From NCBI RefSeq assembly GCF_001700435.1, contig NZ_LYPC01000027.1, positions 610,372 to 674,371 on the forward strand: a DNA stretch of 64,000 nt. Direction: 5' to 3'. A program made the position numbers and the translations under genes. The DNA comes from Paenibacillus pectinilyticus. GTDB lineage: Bacteria > Bacillota > Bacilli > Paenibacillales > NBRC-103111. The notes under the pieces are model-generated. The model was given only the letters and a program-made list of their open reading frames with translations. It ran no database searches and was not told the DNA's origin. How positions within the stretch are numbered: position 1 is the first letter of the stretch; each line of letters opens with the position of its first letter. Below, in pieces: positions 15,142 through 24,571 of this stretch.

Positions 15142-16038
15142 TCACGAAGCTGTCACTGGACTCCGCAGCTCCTTGCGGAATATATCCACAAGACTCTCAG
15201 TTGCTAAGCTAAATGAGCTGCCATTCATCTTACGCAGTAAGCCTGTGACTAAGCCCGAATCGAGATCGACGATCGGTTTAAGCACAGTGCCCTGCGGATT
15301 TGGTGTTGCCGTAATAACGGGTACGACAGCAATGCCGAAATCAGCTTGAACGTAATATTTTAGCGCGGCCATATTCCCGATCTCCATGCCCGAGTAAGGG
15401 CTGCCGCCATTTTCAAGCAGTGCATTCTCAAGCTTTTGACGATACGGGCATTGCGAGTTGGTAATCAGTAAGTGCTCGTGCTGCAAATCGCGCAAATGGA
15501 TGGATGCTTTAGAAGCGAGCGGATGGGTTTCTGGGATAAGCAGTGCGAGTCGCTCAATGAATAAGGGCTCGAACGCATGATCCAGACCTGTATTCGGTGT
15601 TGAGCAAATGGCCATATCGATACTCCCCTCATGGAGCATTTGCCCTAGCACGGTGGTGTTACCAATGTGAATGCTAACTTTCACTTTGGGATGTTGACGT
15701 AGAAAGGGGCCAAGTAATTGCGGCAATCGGTAGCTAGCCGTGGGTTCCATGACACCGAGGCGAATAATGCCAGCATCACCTTTCACGAGTTCGTCCATCG
15801 AAGCTTGCAGAAAGTCATAGTCTTTTAATAAGAGATCTGCATTTTGATGAAAAAGCCTGCCAGCCTCAGTCAGGGTCAATTTCTTTCCCCGTTCCAAAAG
15901 TTTAACCCCGAGATCGCTTTCGAGCTTCTGAATATGCATCGTAACCGTCGATTGACCATACTGCAGCTCCTCCGCTGCACGTTGAAAGCTGCCAAGCCGG
16001 ATAATGGTTTGAAAGGTTTTAATATTTCGAATATCCAT
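15142..16038 (-). CDS. LysR family transcriptional regulator
   Basis: A 298-residue regulator. The N-terminal winged helix-turn-helix reads GSFQRAAEELQYGQSTVTMHIQKLE (about residues 17-41), typical of LysR proteins, and the rest is the two-lobed effector-binding domain (MEPTASYRLPQLLGPFL, then GIAVVPVI). The first ATG in frame is at 16050, but AAAGGA lies too close to it; ATG 16038 (MDIRNIKTFQ) fits spacing and family starts. It is divergent from the sulfur-compound operon beginning at 16290, the usual layout for a LysR activator and its target. Two dyads of the T-N11-A type lie in the shared intergenic region. The inducer is presumably an intermediate of that pathway (inference). Confidence 0.9.
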   Translation of the reverse strand: MDIRNIKTFQTIIRLGSFQRAAEELQYGQSTVTMHIQKLESDLGVKLLERGKKLTLTEAGRLFHQNADLLLKDYDFLQASMDELVKGDAGIIRLGVMEPTASYRLPQLLGPFLRQHPKVKVSIHIGNTTVLGQMLHEGSIDMAICSTPNTGLDHAFEPLFIERLALLIPETHPLASKASIHLRDLQHEHLLITNSQCPYRQKLENALLENGGSPYSGMEIGNMAALKYYVQADFGIAVVPVITATPNPQGTVLKPIVDLDSGLVTGLLRKMNGSSFSLATESLVDIFRKELRSPVTAS

Positions 16039-16068
16039 ACAGGTCCCCATCCTTTCCCAAGCAATCAG

Positions 16069-16083
16069 TTCAAGAATTGTGAA
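16069..16083. promoter_or_regulatory. LysR-type dyad (regulator-proximal)
   Basis: TTCAAGAATTGTGAA is a T-N11-A palindrome with TTCA/TGAA arms. It lies 31 bases upstream of the LysR start, where autoregulatory sites usually sit. The assignment rests on form and place only. Confidence 0.45.
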
Positions 16084-16167
16084 TCTAACGATCAGTATTT
16101 TCGGTTTTACAAAGTCTTACAGCTATCATATCATGAATTCAAATTAATCCAAGTGGTTTACTCGTAT

Positions 16168-16184
16168 ATTCACAATTAGTGAAT
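16168..16184. promoter_or_regulatory. LysR-type dyad (operon-proximal)
   Basis: ATTCACAATTAGTGAAT has perfect 6-base arms around AATTA and contains T-N11-A. It lies 21 bases upstream of the -35 box of the operon promoter, the place for an activating LysR site. A further GATTCA half-site follows at about 16189. Confidence 0.55.
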
Positions 16185-16204
16185 CCAAGATTCAGTTTTT
16201 TGAA

Positions 16205-16234
16205 TTGTACAAGAGGAAGATCCTGGATTATGAT
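16205..16234 (+). promoter_or_regulatory. Promoter of the organosulfur operon
   Basis: TTGTAC (16205-16210) and TATGAT (16229-16234) are 18 bases apart. Just downstream, ATTAAGCTCATCGGAATAAT (16242-16261) loosely recalls the CymR operators of Bacillus cysteine-metabolism genes, with its GGAAT core; that resemblance is from memory and weak. The ribosome binding site GACGGAGG follows at about 16273. Confidence 0.5.
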
Positions 16235-16289
16235 AAATACCATTAAGCTCATCGGAATAATCAAATATAAGTGACGGAGGCTGATTCGA

Positions 16290-17618
16290 ATGGCAAATGC
16301 GAAAAAAATTAAACTAGGCGCAATGATTCATGGTGTAGGCGGTGGTTGGGAAGATTGGAAACATCCCGATGCGATTACAGATGCAAGCACGAACTTTCAA
16401 TTTTACAAGCATCAAGCACAGACTGCGGAGGCTGGGAAATTCGACTTTGCCTTCATCGCAGATAGTGTTCATATCACGGAGAAATCAAGCCCGCATTACT
16501 TGAATCGCTTCGAGCCGCTGACGATCCTATCCGCACTTGCAGCGGTTACCAAACGAATCGGACTCGTTGCGACAGTAACCGTCAGTTACAGTGAGCCATT
16601 CACGGTGGCAAGACAATTCGCATCCCTCGATCTCATCAGCAAAGGTCGTGCAGGCTGGAATGTCGTGACTTCTTGGCTGTCGGGCAGCGCGAACAACTAC
16701 AGTAAAGAGGAGCACCCTCGGCATGAAAAGCGTTATCGCATTGCCCAAGAGCATGTGGATGTGGTTAAAGGCTTATGGGACTCCTGGGAAGATGATGCGT
16801 TCACGCGAGATAAAGTGACGGGTCAGTTTTTCGACCCGACGAAGCTTCATACCTTGAATCATAAAGGTGAGTTCTTTCAAGTGCAGGGTCCATTGAACAT
16901 TGCCCGTTCCAAGCAAGGGCAGCCGGTTATTTTCCAAGCAGGAACGTCGGAAGATGGTCGTAATTTTGCCTCGCGAAATGCAGATGCGATCTTCGTCGGT
17001 CACGAAAATATCGATGAAGCCAAAGCTTACTACGCGGATATTAAACGCAGGGTTGTATCCTTCGGCCGCAATGCGGACGATGTATCGATTCTTCCAGGGA
17101 TTCGACCGATTATTGGCCGGACCGAAGAGGAAGCCGAGCAGAGGTATCTGGAAACGGTCAACCTGGTGTCCATTGATAAAGCCATAATTGCGCTGGGACG
17201 TCCCTTCAATGACTTTGACTTTAGCGTCTATCCGTTGGATGAGCCGTTCCCGGATCTAGGGGACTTGGGTGCCAACAGCCAGCAAGGCGGTTCGGAGAAG
17301 ATTAAGAAATTGGCGAAAGAACATAATCTAACGCTGCGCCAAGTCGCACTTCGTTTTGCAACACCGAAAGGGAATTTCGTGGGTACACCGGAGAAGATCG
17401 CTGACACGATTCAACAATGGGTGGAAGAAGGAGCGTCTGATGGGTTCATCATCGGGGTTGGCATCCCAGGTGCGTTACAGGATTTTGTGGAGCAGGTTGT
17501 GCCGATTTTACAAGAACGCGGCTTGTATCGGACGGAATATGAACATGACACCTTGCGTGGTCATTTGGGTCTCGAAGTGCCGGTTAATCGCAATAGTAAA
17601 ACGAAAGTGTTGAACTAA
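16290..17618 (+). CDS. LLM-class flavin monooxygenase, NtaA/SnaA/DszA/YxeK family (copy 1)
   Basis: A 442-residue FMN-dependent monooxygenase of the two-component luciferase-like type. Family motifs are GKFDFAFIADS (about residues 50-60), EPLTILSALAAVT, GRAGWNVVTSW and NNYSKEEH (about 115-140), and GPLNIARSKQGQPVIFQAG (about 197-215). Relatives oxidise and cleave C-N or C-S bonds: nitrilotriacetate, dibenzothiophene sulfone, dimethyl sulfide, and in the YxeK case S-(2-succino)cysteine derivatives. A separate reductase must supply reduced FMN; none is encoded nearby. It is the first gene of the operon divergent from LysR and is followed after 16 bases by a close paralogue. A role in breaking a thioether is inferred from the thiol dioxygenase downstream. 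Confidence 0.9.
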   Translation: MANAKKIKLGAMIHGVGGGWEDWKHPDAITDASTNFQFYKHQAQTAEAGKFDFAFIADSVHITEKSSPHYLNRFEPLTILSALAAVTKRIGLVATVTVSYSEPFTVARQFASLDLISKGRAGWNVVTSWLSGSANNYSKEEHPRHEKRYRIAQEHVDVVKGLWDSWEDDAFTRDKVTGQFFDPTKLHTLNHKGEFFQVQGPLNIARSKQGQPVIFQAGTSEDGRNFASRNADAIFVGHENIDEAKAYYADIKRRVVSFGRNADDVSILPGIRPIIGRTEEEAEQRYLETVNLVSIDKAIIALGRPFNDFDFSVYPLDEPFPDLGDLGANSQQGGSEKIKKLAKEHNLTLRQVALRFATPKGNFVGTPEKIADTIQQWVEEGASDGFIIGVGIPGALQDFVEQVVPILQERGLYRTEYEHDTLRGHLGLEVPVNRNSKTKVLN

Positions 17619-17634
17619 GAAGGGGGAAAACGAC

Positions 17635-18966
17635 ATGTCCAAACATAGAAAATTGAAGCTTGGTGCAACGATTACAGGTGTGGGTACCTCAAAATATACG
17701 TGGCGGAATCCGGAAATACCAGGAGATGCAAGTGTAGATTTTGATTATTACGCTGGGCAAGCGCTGCAAGCGGAGGAAGGTAAATTTGATTTTGTTTTCA
17801 TCGTAGACAGTACGTATATCACTGAGAAATCGGCGCCTCATTACTTGAATCGATTAGAACCGTTGACGGTTTTATCGGCGCTAGGAGCGGTTACCTCCAA
17901 GATTGGGCTTGTCGGCACATTAACGGCGTCTTTCACCCAACCGTTCACGGTAGCTAGACAGTTTGCTTCGCTGGATCATATTAGCGCGGGCCGTGCGGGT
18001 TGGAATGTCGTGACGACGGGGCTTGAAGGAGCTGCTCGCAATTACAGCAGGGATGAGCATTATGCACATGACGAGCGCTATCGGATAGCGGAGGAGCATC
18101 TGGAGGTTGTACGCGGACTGTGGGATTCATGGGAAGATGACGCCTTCACGCGGGATCAAAAAACTGGGCAGTTCTTCGATCCTAGTAAACTTCATGCGTT
18201 GAACCATAAAGGCAAACACTTCTCTGTACAGGGTCCGCTGAACATTGCTCGTTCACAGCAAGGCCAGCCGGTCATTTTCCAAGCGGGCGGATCGGACGAT
18301 GGTCGCAACTTAGCGGCGAAGAGTGCGGACGCGATTTTCACAGGACACGAATCCTTTGGGGAAGCGAAAGCTTTTTATAAGGATATTAAGGAAAGAGCAG
18401 CGGCATATGGTAGAACCTCAGAAGAGATCCTCGTGTTCCCGGGAATTAGCCCGATTATTGGGCGTACGGAAGAAGAAGCAGAGAACAAATATCAGGCGAT
18501 TGCAGGCTTGGTAACGCTAGAGGATGCGCTCGATCAACTTGGCCGCCCGTTCACTTACCATGACTTCAAGCAATATCCATTGGATGAACCTTTCCCTGAT
18601 CTTGGAGATCTCGGCAGCAATAGCTACCGGAGCTCAACGGACCGCATCAAGCGGATCGCCAAAGAAGAGAATTTAACGCTTCGTCAGACAGCGCTGCGTT
18701 TTGCAACGCCTAGAAGCAGCTTCGTCGGCACGCCGGAGAAGATTGCCGATACGGTGCAGCAATGGTTCGAAGAGGGTGCAGCTGATGGTTTTATTATTCA
18801 TACGGGAATTCCAAGTGTTCTCAAGGATTTCGTGGAACTTGTTGTACCGATTCTTCAAGAACGTGGTATTTATCGGGAAGCGTATGAAAGTGATACGTTG
18901 AGAGGCAATTTGGGGCTGGAAATCCCAGTAAACCGCTATACAAAAGAGAGAATAGCCCAAGCGTAG
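17635..18966 (+). CDS. LLM-class flavin monooxygenase, NtaA/SnaA/DszA/YxeK family (copy 2)
   Basis: A 443-residue paralogue of the preceding gene, collinear over its length; for example ITEKSAPHYLNRLEPLT against ITEKSSPHYLNRFEPLT. Differences cluster in the likely substrate loop: GWNVVTTGLEGAARNYS here against GWNVVTSWLSGSANNYS in copy 1, and TLTASFTQP against TVTVSYSEP. The pair thus looks like a tandem duplication with altered specificity, not a redundant copy. It starts behind AGAAGGGGGAAAACG. The two could act on successive substrates, on two ligands of the same importer, or as a heterodimer. Confidence 0.9.
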   Translation: MSKHRKLKLGATITGVGTSKYTWRNPEIPGDASVDFDYYAGQALQAEEGKFDFVFIVDSTYITEKSAPHYLNRLEPLTVLSALGAVTSKIGLVGTLTASFTQPFTVARQFASLDHISAGRAGWNVVTTGLEGAARNYSRDEHYAHDERYRIAEEHLEVVRGLWDSWEDDAFTRDQKTGQFFDPSKLHALNHKGKHFSVQGPLNIARSQQGQPVIFQAGGSDDGRNLAAKSADAIFTGHESFGEAKAFYKDIKERAAAYGRTSEEILVFPGISPIIGRTEEEAENKYQAIAGLVTLEDALDQLGRPFTYHDFKQYPLDEPFPDLGDLGSNSYRSSTDRIKRIAKEENLTLRQTALRFATPRSSFVGTPEKIADTVQQWFEEGAADGFIIHTGIPSVLKDFVELVVPILQERGIYREAYESDTLRGNLGLEIPVNRYTKERIAQA

Positions 18967-18986
18967 AGCTTAGAGGGGGAAATGAT

Positions 18987-20633
18987 ATGAGAAAGAGAAT
19001 CGGATCAATCGTTAGCATTTTAATCGTAGCATCACTCGTTTTATCAGGCTGTGGAGATGCAGTGAAAGAGGGAGGAGCGAAGGATACGGTTGGCGCGCAA
19101 GCAACAGGTACGGTGACGCCTGGCGGTGAGCTCGTATGGGCACTGGCAGGTACCGTGACATCGGACAGCTTGGATGCGCATAAAGCGGGCTTCGCCCCGA
19201 CGACGCGAGTGATGCGTTCGATCTACGATAGCTTGGTTGTGGAACTTCCGGATCACACCATTAAGCCGTGGTTAGCCACTTCGTGGGAGTTATCCTCGGA
19301 TAAGAAGAGCTATACCTTCCACTTGCGTAAGGATGTGAAATTCCATGATGGCACGCCATTCAATGCCGAAGCCGTCAAATTTAACTTCGATCGGATCATT
19401 GATCCAGCGACGAAAGCGTCCAGCTCCATCAATGAATTGGGCTCCTATCAATCGACCGACGTGATCGACGAATTCACGGTGAAAGTGAATTTCAAGTCGC
19501 CATTCGCACCTTTCCTCAGCAATGCAGCGAAAGTAGATTTAGGGTTCGTTTCGCCGACGGCGGTGAAAGAGTATGGCGATGCCTTCCCACAAAATCCAGT
19601 GGGTACGGGTCCTTTTAAACTGAAGAAAATAACCCCAAGCTCGCAAGTGGAACTTGAGAAAAATCCTGACTATAACTGGGGTCCTTCCAATGCGAAGCAT
19701 CAAGGGCCTGCGTACTTAGACAAATTAACTGTGAAATATGTGGAGGAAGAGGCGACTCGCGTCAGCGTTTTGCAAAGTAAGCAAGTGCAGGTGGCAGATA
19801 TCATTCCCCCTCAGAACCTTGTCGCATTAAAGGCGGATAAGAATTTCAATGTACAGGAAACGGAGCTGCTCCAAGCCAATTTCACCTTGTATTTGAACAT
19901 TCAGAAGGCGCCATGGAATGATCTGAAAATACGTCAAGCGTTCCGCTCAGCACTGGATATCGATGCTGCGGTCAAAACGATTTATTTAGGCACCTCCAAG
20001 CAAGGCTGGTCCCCGTTATCTCCACAGCAATTCGGCTATACGCCGACTAGGGAGAACGCCTACAAGGTCGATGTCGCCAAGTCGAATCAGACTCTTGAAG
20101 AGGCGGGCTGGATCAAAGGCGCTGATGGTTATCGCGCTAAAGATGGCAAACGCCTTACCGTCGAAGTGATCGACACCCAAGGCAACCGCGAGAAACGCTT
20201 GGATCTCATCGCCATATTCACGCAACAACTGAAGCAAGTCGGGATAGAGCTTAAAGTGATCTCATTGCCCACCGGAACCTATACAGATCGCCGTAATAAA
20301 GGAGATTATGACCTCATTGCCGGCAGTCAATTTTCTGGTGATCCTGATGTGTTAAGACAGCTGTATTCGACGAAAGGACCGTCCAAGCAAAATAACATTG
20401 CCAAAACGAATGATCCGAAACTAGATGATTTGCTGGAGCAGGGGTATTTAGAAACAGATCCGGAGAAGCGTAAAACGATTTACAAAGACGCACAAGAGTA
20501 CATTATTGATCAAGTGTATGGGATACCTACCTATGTATTTAATTATTCCGTCGCGTCGACGAAAGATGTCAAAGGCATCACGTTCGATTCACCAGCATGG
20601 CCTGTCTTCTACGATGCGTGGATTCAAAAATAA
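18987..20633 (+). CDS. ABC transporter substrate-binding lipoprotein, Dpp/Opp (SBP_bac_5) family
   Basis: A 548-residue lipoprotein. The signal ends with the lipobox LSGC (Cys22). The mature protein shows family-5 motifs: LATSWELSSDKKSYTFHLRKDVKFHDGTPFN in outline near residues 85-130, VGTGPFKLK near 205, and IRQAFRSALD near 313. Such proteins bind peptides, nickel, glutathione or other small amides and hand them to DppB/DppC-type permeases, which follow. Placement between the monooxygenases and the permeases suggests that the ligand is the organosulfur substrate of this operon, for example a peptide-like or S-conjugated acid. Confidence 0.9.
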   Translation: MRKRIGSIVSILIVASLVLSGCGDAVKEGGAKDTVGAQATGTVTPGGELVWALAGTVTSDSLDAHKAGFAPTTRVMRSIYDSLVVELPDHTIKPWLATSWELSSDKKSYTFHLRKDVKFHDGTPFNAEAVKFNFDRIIDPATKASSSINELGSYQSTDVIDEFTVKVNFKSPFAPFLSNAAKVDLGFVSPTAVKEYGDAFPQNPVGTGPFKLKKITPSSQVELEKNPDYNWGPSNAKHQGPAYLDKLTVKYVEEEATRVSVLQSKQVQVADIIPPQNLVALKADKNFNVQETELLQANFTLYLNIQKAPWNDLKIRQAFRSALDIDAAVKTIYLGTSKQGWSPLSPQQFGYTPTRENAYKVDVAKSNQTLEEAGWIKGADGYRAKDGKRLTVEVIDTQGNREKRLDLIAIFTQQLKQVGIELKVISLPTGTYTDRRNKGDYDLIAGSQFSGDPDVLRQLYSTKGPSKQNNIAKTNDPKLDDLLEQGYLETDPEKRKTIYKDAQEYIIDQVYGIPTYVFNYSVASTKDVKGITFDSPAWPVFYDAWIQK

Positions 20634-20654
20634 GATCTCAAGGAGGAGTCACGG

Positions 20655-21578
20655 ATGGTCAAGTATATTCTGAACAGGCTCATTGTATCTATTCCCGTTA
20701 TCTTAGGTTCGTTGACGCTTGTTTTCTTAATCATTCACTGGCTTCCCGGGGATCCGGCCCAGATGATCGCGGGGGATGATGCGGCTCCTGAGCGTATTGA
20801 CTATTTAAGACATCAATTAGGCTTAGATCAGCCGTTGTGGCAGCAATACGCCGTATATCTATGGGATAGTGTACGGGGAGATTTCGGGCATTCCTTCGCG
20901 AATAGCCAGCCGGTTATTGATCGATTGCTTGCTCAGCTCCCCGCCACCCTTTCGTTAGCCGCATTAAGCACGTTGTTCGCAATTATTGTGGGATTTATCC
21001 TAGGCGTCCTATCAGCCGTTTATCAAAATCGAGTACTGGACTATATCGTGCGCGTCATCAGCTTGTTAGGCGTTTCCATGCCGAAGTTTTGGCTCGGTAT
21101 TCTCCTAATTCTCGTGTTCTCGGTGCATCTTCAGCTCCTACCTGCAATTGGAAATGGCAGCTTCGAACAGTTGATTCTTCCTTCGTTTGCCCTAGGAGTA
21201 ACCGGAGCAGGGATGCTAACTCGGATGGTACGCAATAGTGTGCTGGAAGTGATTCATGAACCCTTTATACTGACACTGCGTGCAAAAGGACTTTCGGAAA
21301 AAATCGTGCTTTACAAGCATGTGCTGCGAAACGCTTTGCTGCCGGCAGTGACGATTCTTGGTTTACTAGTCGGAGAAATGCTGTCGGGGGCTGTTGTGAC
21401 CGAGACTGTTTTCTCGAGACAGGGCTTAGGCAAGCTAGTTGTAGATGCCATTAATCAGAAGGATATTCCCGTTATTCAGGCCGCAATTCTAATTACAGGG
21501 CTTTTTAATATCGTGGTCAACCTAATGGTGGATGTGTCGTATTCCTACGTCGATCCGCGTGTGCGTAAGACAGGATAA
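20655..21578 (+). CDS. ABC transporter permease, DppB/OppB type
   Basis: A 307-residue inner-membrane permease with six hydrophobic segments, starting MVKYILNRLIVSIPVILGS as DppB-type proteins do. It has the N-terminal HWLPGDPAQMIAGDDA loop and the coupling motif near residue 210 (TLRAKGLSEKIVLYKHVLRNA). It ends DVSYSYVDPRVRKTG. It forms the channel with the next gene. The ribosome binding site AAGGAGGAG lies 7 bases before the start. Confidence 0.95.
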   Translation: MVKYILNRLIVSIPVILGSLTLVFLIIHWLPGDPAQMIAGDDAAPERIDYLRHQLGLDQPLWQQYAVYLWDSVRGDFGHSFANSQPVIDRLLAQLPATLSLAALSTLFAIIVGFILGVLSAVYQNRVLDYIVRVISLLGVSMPKFWLGILLILVFSVHLQLLPAIGNGSFEQLILPSFALGVTGAGMLTRMVRNSVLEVIHEPFILTLRAKGLSEKIVLYKHVLRNALLPAVTILGLLVGEMLSGAVVTETVFSRQGLGKLVVDAINQKDIPVIQAAILITGLFNIVVNLMVDVSYSYVDPRVRKTG

Positions 21579-21599
21579 AGGTGAAAGGAGTGGACTCTT

Positions 21600-22496
21600 A
21601 TGCTATTCAACACGGTAACAACAGAAAGGATAGTACGGACGAGAAAAGAGCTCTTGAAATTTCAATTTCGGCTTAAAAAGCTGAGCTTATCGCAAGTGCT
21701 ACTCGGTTTCTCGCTCTTTATCCTAGCTTTTCTGGTCTTATGTGCCATCGTGCCTTCCTGGATTGCTCCTTACGCGCCAACGGATATGTTAACAGATCAA
21801 CTGTTGAAATCGCCGAGTCTATCACATCCGCTTGGCACGGATCAGTTCGGTCGGGATGTGTGGACGCTAGTCATCTATGGAAGTCAGCAATCGCTCATTA
21901 TGGGGGTTGTCTCCGTCGTTATAGGCGGCTTTATTGGCACTTTTTTCGGTCTCATGGCTGGGTATTGGGGCGGGACCATTGATTCTTTGTTTATGAGGTT
22001 TAATGATATTTTGATGACAATACCTGGGATCTTACTGGCGATTGCGATCTCGGTTGCACTTGGCCCTAGCTTTTTTAATGTGATATTAGCCATCAGTGTG
22101 GCTACGATACCGGGGAAGGCAAGGGTAGTTCGCAGTCAAGTGATCTCGATTCGGAATCGCCCTTTCATTGATGCAGCACGAGCGGTGGGTACCTCCCATG
22201 TGGAAATCATGATACGACACATTCTACCGAACTGTTTTTCACCGTTGCTCGTGATGATGACGATAGGTGTGGGGAGCTCCATTTTGGTAGGGACAGGGTT
22301 AAGCTTCCTTGGGCTTGGTGTTGTAAAAGAGATTCCGGATTGGGGATATATGCTCTCCCAAGGACGGAGCTATATGACGGTGGCTTGGTGGGTGGCTACG
22401 TTCCCAGGACTCGCGATCACTTTACTCGTGATCGTTGTTAATCTCATTGGTGATGAAATTCGTGATCGCATGGATCCTAAGAAATCGAGGACATAG
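21600..22496 (+). CDS. ABC transporter permease, DppC/OppC type
   Basis: A 298-residue permease with an N-terminal cytoplasmic stretch of about 35 residues and six membrane segments. Typical motifs are SHPLGTDQFGRDVW (about residues 76-89), the coupling loop DAARAVGTSHVEIMIRHILPN (about 190-210) and GTGLSFLGLGV, and the end is DEIRDRMDPK. ATG 21600 follows AAAGGAG. The stop and the next start are only 3 bases apart. Confidence 0.95.
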   Translation: MLFNTVTTERIVRTRKELLKFQFRLKKLSLSQVLLGFSLFILAFLVLCAIVPSWIAPYAPTDMLTDQLLKSPSLSHPLGTDQFGRDVWTLVIYGSQQSLIMGVVSVVIGGFIGTFFGLMAGYWGGTIDSLFMRFNDILMTIPGILLAIAISVALGPSFFNVILAISVATIPGKARVVRSQVISIRNRPFIDAARAVGTSHVEIMIRHILPNCFSPLLVMMTIGVGSSILVGTGLSFLGLGVVKEIPDWGYMLSQGRSYMTVAWWVATFPGLAITLLVIVVNLIGDEIRDRMDPKKSRT

Positions 22497-22499
22497 AAG

Positions 22500-24536
22500 A
22501 TGAAACCATTACTTGAGATCGATGATTTGTCCGTTGATTTTCAAACAGCCAAAGGCTCGCTCAATGCGATAAATAAGATAAGTCTAACCATCGGAACTGG
22601 TGAGATCGTGTGCCTGGTCGGCGAATCTGGAAGCGGGAAGACGATTACATCTTTGTCCGTTATGCGGCTGATTAATTATGATGGCGGCTATATTTCCCAA
22701 GGGGATATTAAGCTCGATGGGCAAAGCCTTGTCGGATTATCGCAAAAAGAAATCAGTGACCTTAGAGGCAAGAAAATCGCGATGATTTTCCAAGAGCCAA
22801 TGACGGCACTCGATCCGATCTTCACGATAGGGAGTCAGATTGTCGAGGTTATTGTTCGCCATGAACGGATCTCCAAGCTTGGCGCGCGCGAAAAGGCGAT
22901 TTCACTCCTGCGTCGCGTAGGCATCCCAGAGCCGGAAATCCGGATGGGGCAATATCCGTATGAGCTGTCCGGCGGTATGCGCCAAAGAGCGATGATTGCG
23001 ATGGCGCTGGCCTGTGGACCGGAACTGCTCATTGCGGATGAGCCAACAACGGCGCTGGATGTTACGATCCAAGCGCAAATTCTGAGCTTACTTCGTGAAT
23101 TGAAAGACGAATTCCAAATGTCGATTCTGTTAATTACCCATGATCTGGGTATTGCAGCGGAAATGGCAGATCGGGTTGTCGTGATGTACGCAGGTAAGGT
23201 TGTAGAGCAATCGCCTGTTCATCAACTGTTTGAAAATCCAGCCCATCCCTATACACAAGGATTATTGCATTCCATCGTAACGTTGGATAATGTGCGTGGT
23301 CTGAAGCTCTACACGATCAAAGGGACGATACCTAGCTTGTCTAATTTGCCAACAGGGTGCCGTTTCCACCCTCGTTGCCCCTATGCAACGGATCGCTGCT
23401 TAAGTGAGGATCCGCCTCTGCAGGAGCTTAACGGTCGTGAAGTGGCTTGCTGGAATGCGGAGCGAATCGATCATCTGGCGGCAGAGTTTTTTGGTGACAC
23501 GGTAGCCCCTACGTCAATTGAACTGACAGCAAGCGAGGCGTACCAAAGGGATGCTTTCCAGCAAGCGTCGGAGCAACCCTTATTAGAAGTAAAGAATGTG
23601 AAGAAATATTTCCCGATTCGGCAGGGGTTGTTCCAAAGAGGCCGCACCTACATTAAGGCGGTAGATGATGTATCCTTTGAGATTCGCAAAGGGGAAACCT
23701 TTGGGCTAGTTGGTGAATCCGGCTGCGGGAAGTCGACGTTAGGACGTGTACTTCTGCAGCTAGAGAAGGCGACAGAGGGTTCGATACATTTTGAAGGCAG
23801 AGATTTGATCCAGTCAGGCGCAAACGATTGGAAGGCAACAAGAAAAGATATGCAGATTGTGTTTCAAGACCCTTACGGATCGATTAACCCCCGCTGGAAA
23901 GTGGGCGACATAATTGGAGAGCCGTTCTGGGTGCATGAGTCTTTACGAGGATCGGTCAAACGAGCCAAGGTGGAGAGCGTGATGGAGCTCGTGGGATTGA
24001 ATCCTTCTTGGTATGATCGTCTGCCACATGAGTTCTCAGGGGGACAACGCCAGCGGATTGGGATTGCACGCGCCATTGCGCTGAATCCGAAGTTTATTCT
24101 GGCCGATGAAGCGGTATCGGCGTTGGATGTTTCCGTTCAATCCCAGATCGTCAACCTCATGCAGGATATTCAGCAGCGTATGAATTTGACCTATCTGTTC
24201 ATCGCGCATGGCTTGAATATCGTTCGGTACATTTCGGATCGGATTGGCGTGATGTATCTTGGCAAACTGGTTGAAATTGCTCCTACGGATGAGCTGTTTA
24301 GACATCCAGCCCATCATTATACGAAGGCGCTGCTCTCTGCGATTCCAGTGCCTGATCCTAACCGTAAACGAAGCTTCGTCCCCTTAGAAGGGGAAATGCC
24401 TTCACCGGCGAGACCGCCTTCTGGCTGCCGATTCCATACGCGGTGTCCTGCAGCAACAGCATTATGCCGAGAAGTGATTCCGGAACTGACCCTTATCAGT
24501 CCGGGACACCATGCAGCATGTCATTATCCATTGTAA
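22500..24536 (+). CDS. Fused Dpp/Opp-type ABC ATPase (DppD-DppF in one chain)
   Basis: A 678-residue protein made of two complete nucleotide-binding domains. Domain 1 has Walker A GESGSGKT (41-48), signature LSGGMRQRAM and Walker B LLIADEPTTALD; domain 2 has Walker A GESGCGKS (405-412), signature FSGGQRQRIG and FILADEAVSALD. Each domain ends in the oligopeptide-transporter tail with cysteines (CRFHPRCPYATDRC and CRFHTRCPAATALC), linked to an Fe-S or metal site in some homologues. The second Walker B has DEA in place of the usual DEP. Fusion of the D and F subunits into one chain is known in other importers (GsiA-like). It energises the importer formed with the three previous genes. Confidence 0.95.
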   Translation: MKPLLEIDDLSVDFQTAKGSLNAINKISLTIGTGEIVCLVGESGSGKTITSLSVMRLINYDGGYISQGDIKLDGQSLVGLSQKEISDLRGKKIAMIFQEPMTALDPIFTIGSQIVEVIVRHERISKLGAREKAISLLRRVGIPEPEIRMGQYPYELSGGMRQRAMIAMALACGPELLIADEPTTALDVTIQAQILSLLRELKDEFQMSILLITHDLGIAAEMADRVVVMYAGKVVEQSPVHQLFENPAHPYTQGLLHSIVTLDNVRGLKLYTIKGTIPSLSNLPTGCRFHPRCPYATDRCLSEDPPLQELNGREVACWNAERIDHLAAEFFGDTVAPTSIELTASEAYQRDAFQQASEQPLLEVKNVKKYFPIRQGLFQRGRTYIKAVDDVSFEIRKGETFGLVGESGCGKSTLGRVLLQLEKATEGSIHFEGRDLIQSGANDWKATRKDMQIVFQDPYGSINPRWKVGDIIGEPFWVHESLRGSVKRAKVESVMELVGLNPSWYDRLPHEFSGGQRQRIGIARAIALNPKFILADEAVSALDVSVQSQIVNLMQDIQQRMNLTYLFIAHGLNIVRYISDRIGVMYLGKLVEIAPTDELFRHPAHHYTKALLSAIPVPDPNRKRSFVPLEGEMPSPARPPSGCRFHTRCPAATALCREVIPELTLISPGHHAACHYPL

Positions 24537-24571
24537 ATAAGGGGATTTTAGAAGAAAAGGAAGTGTTGATA

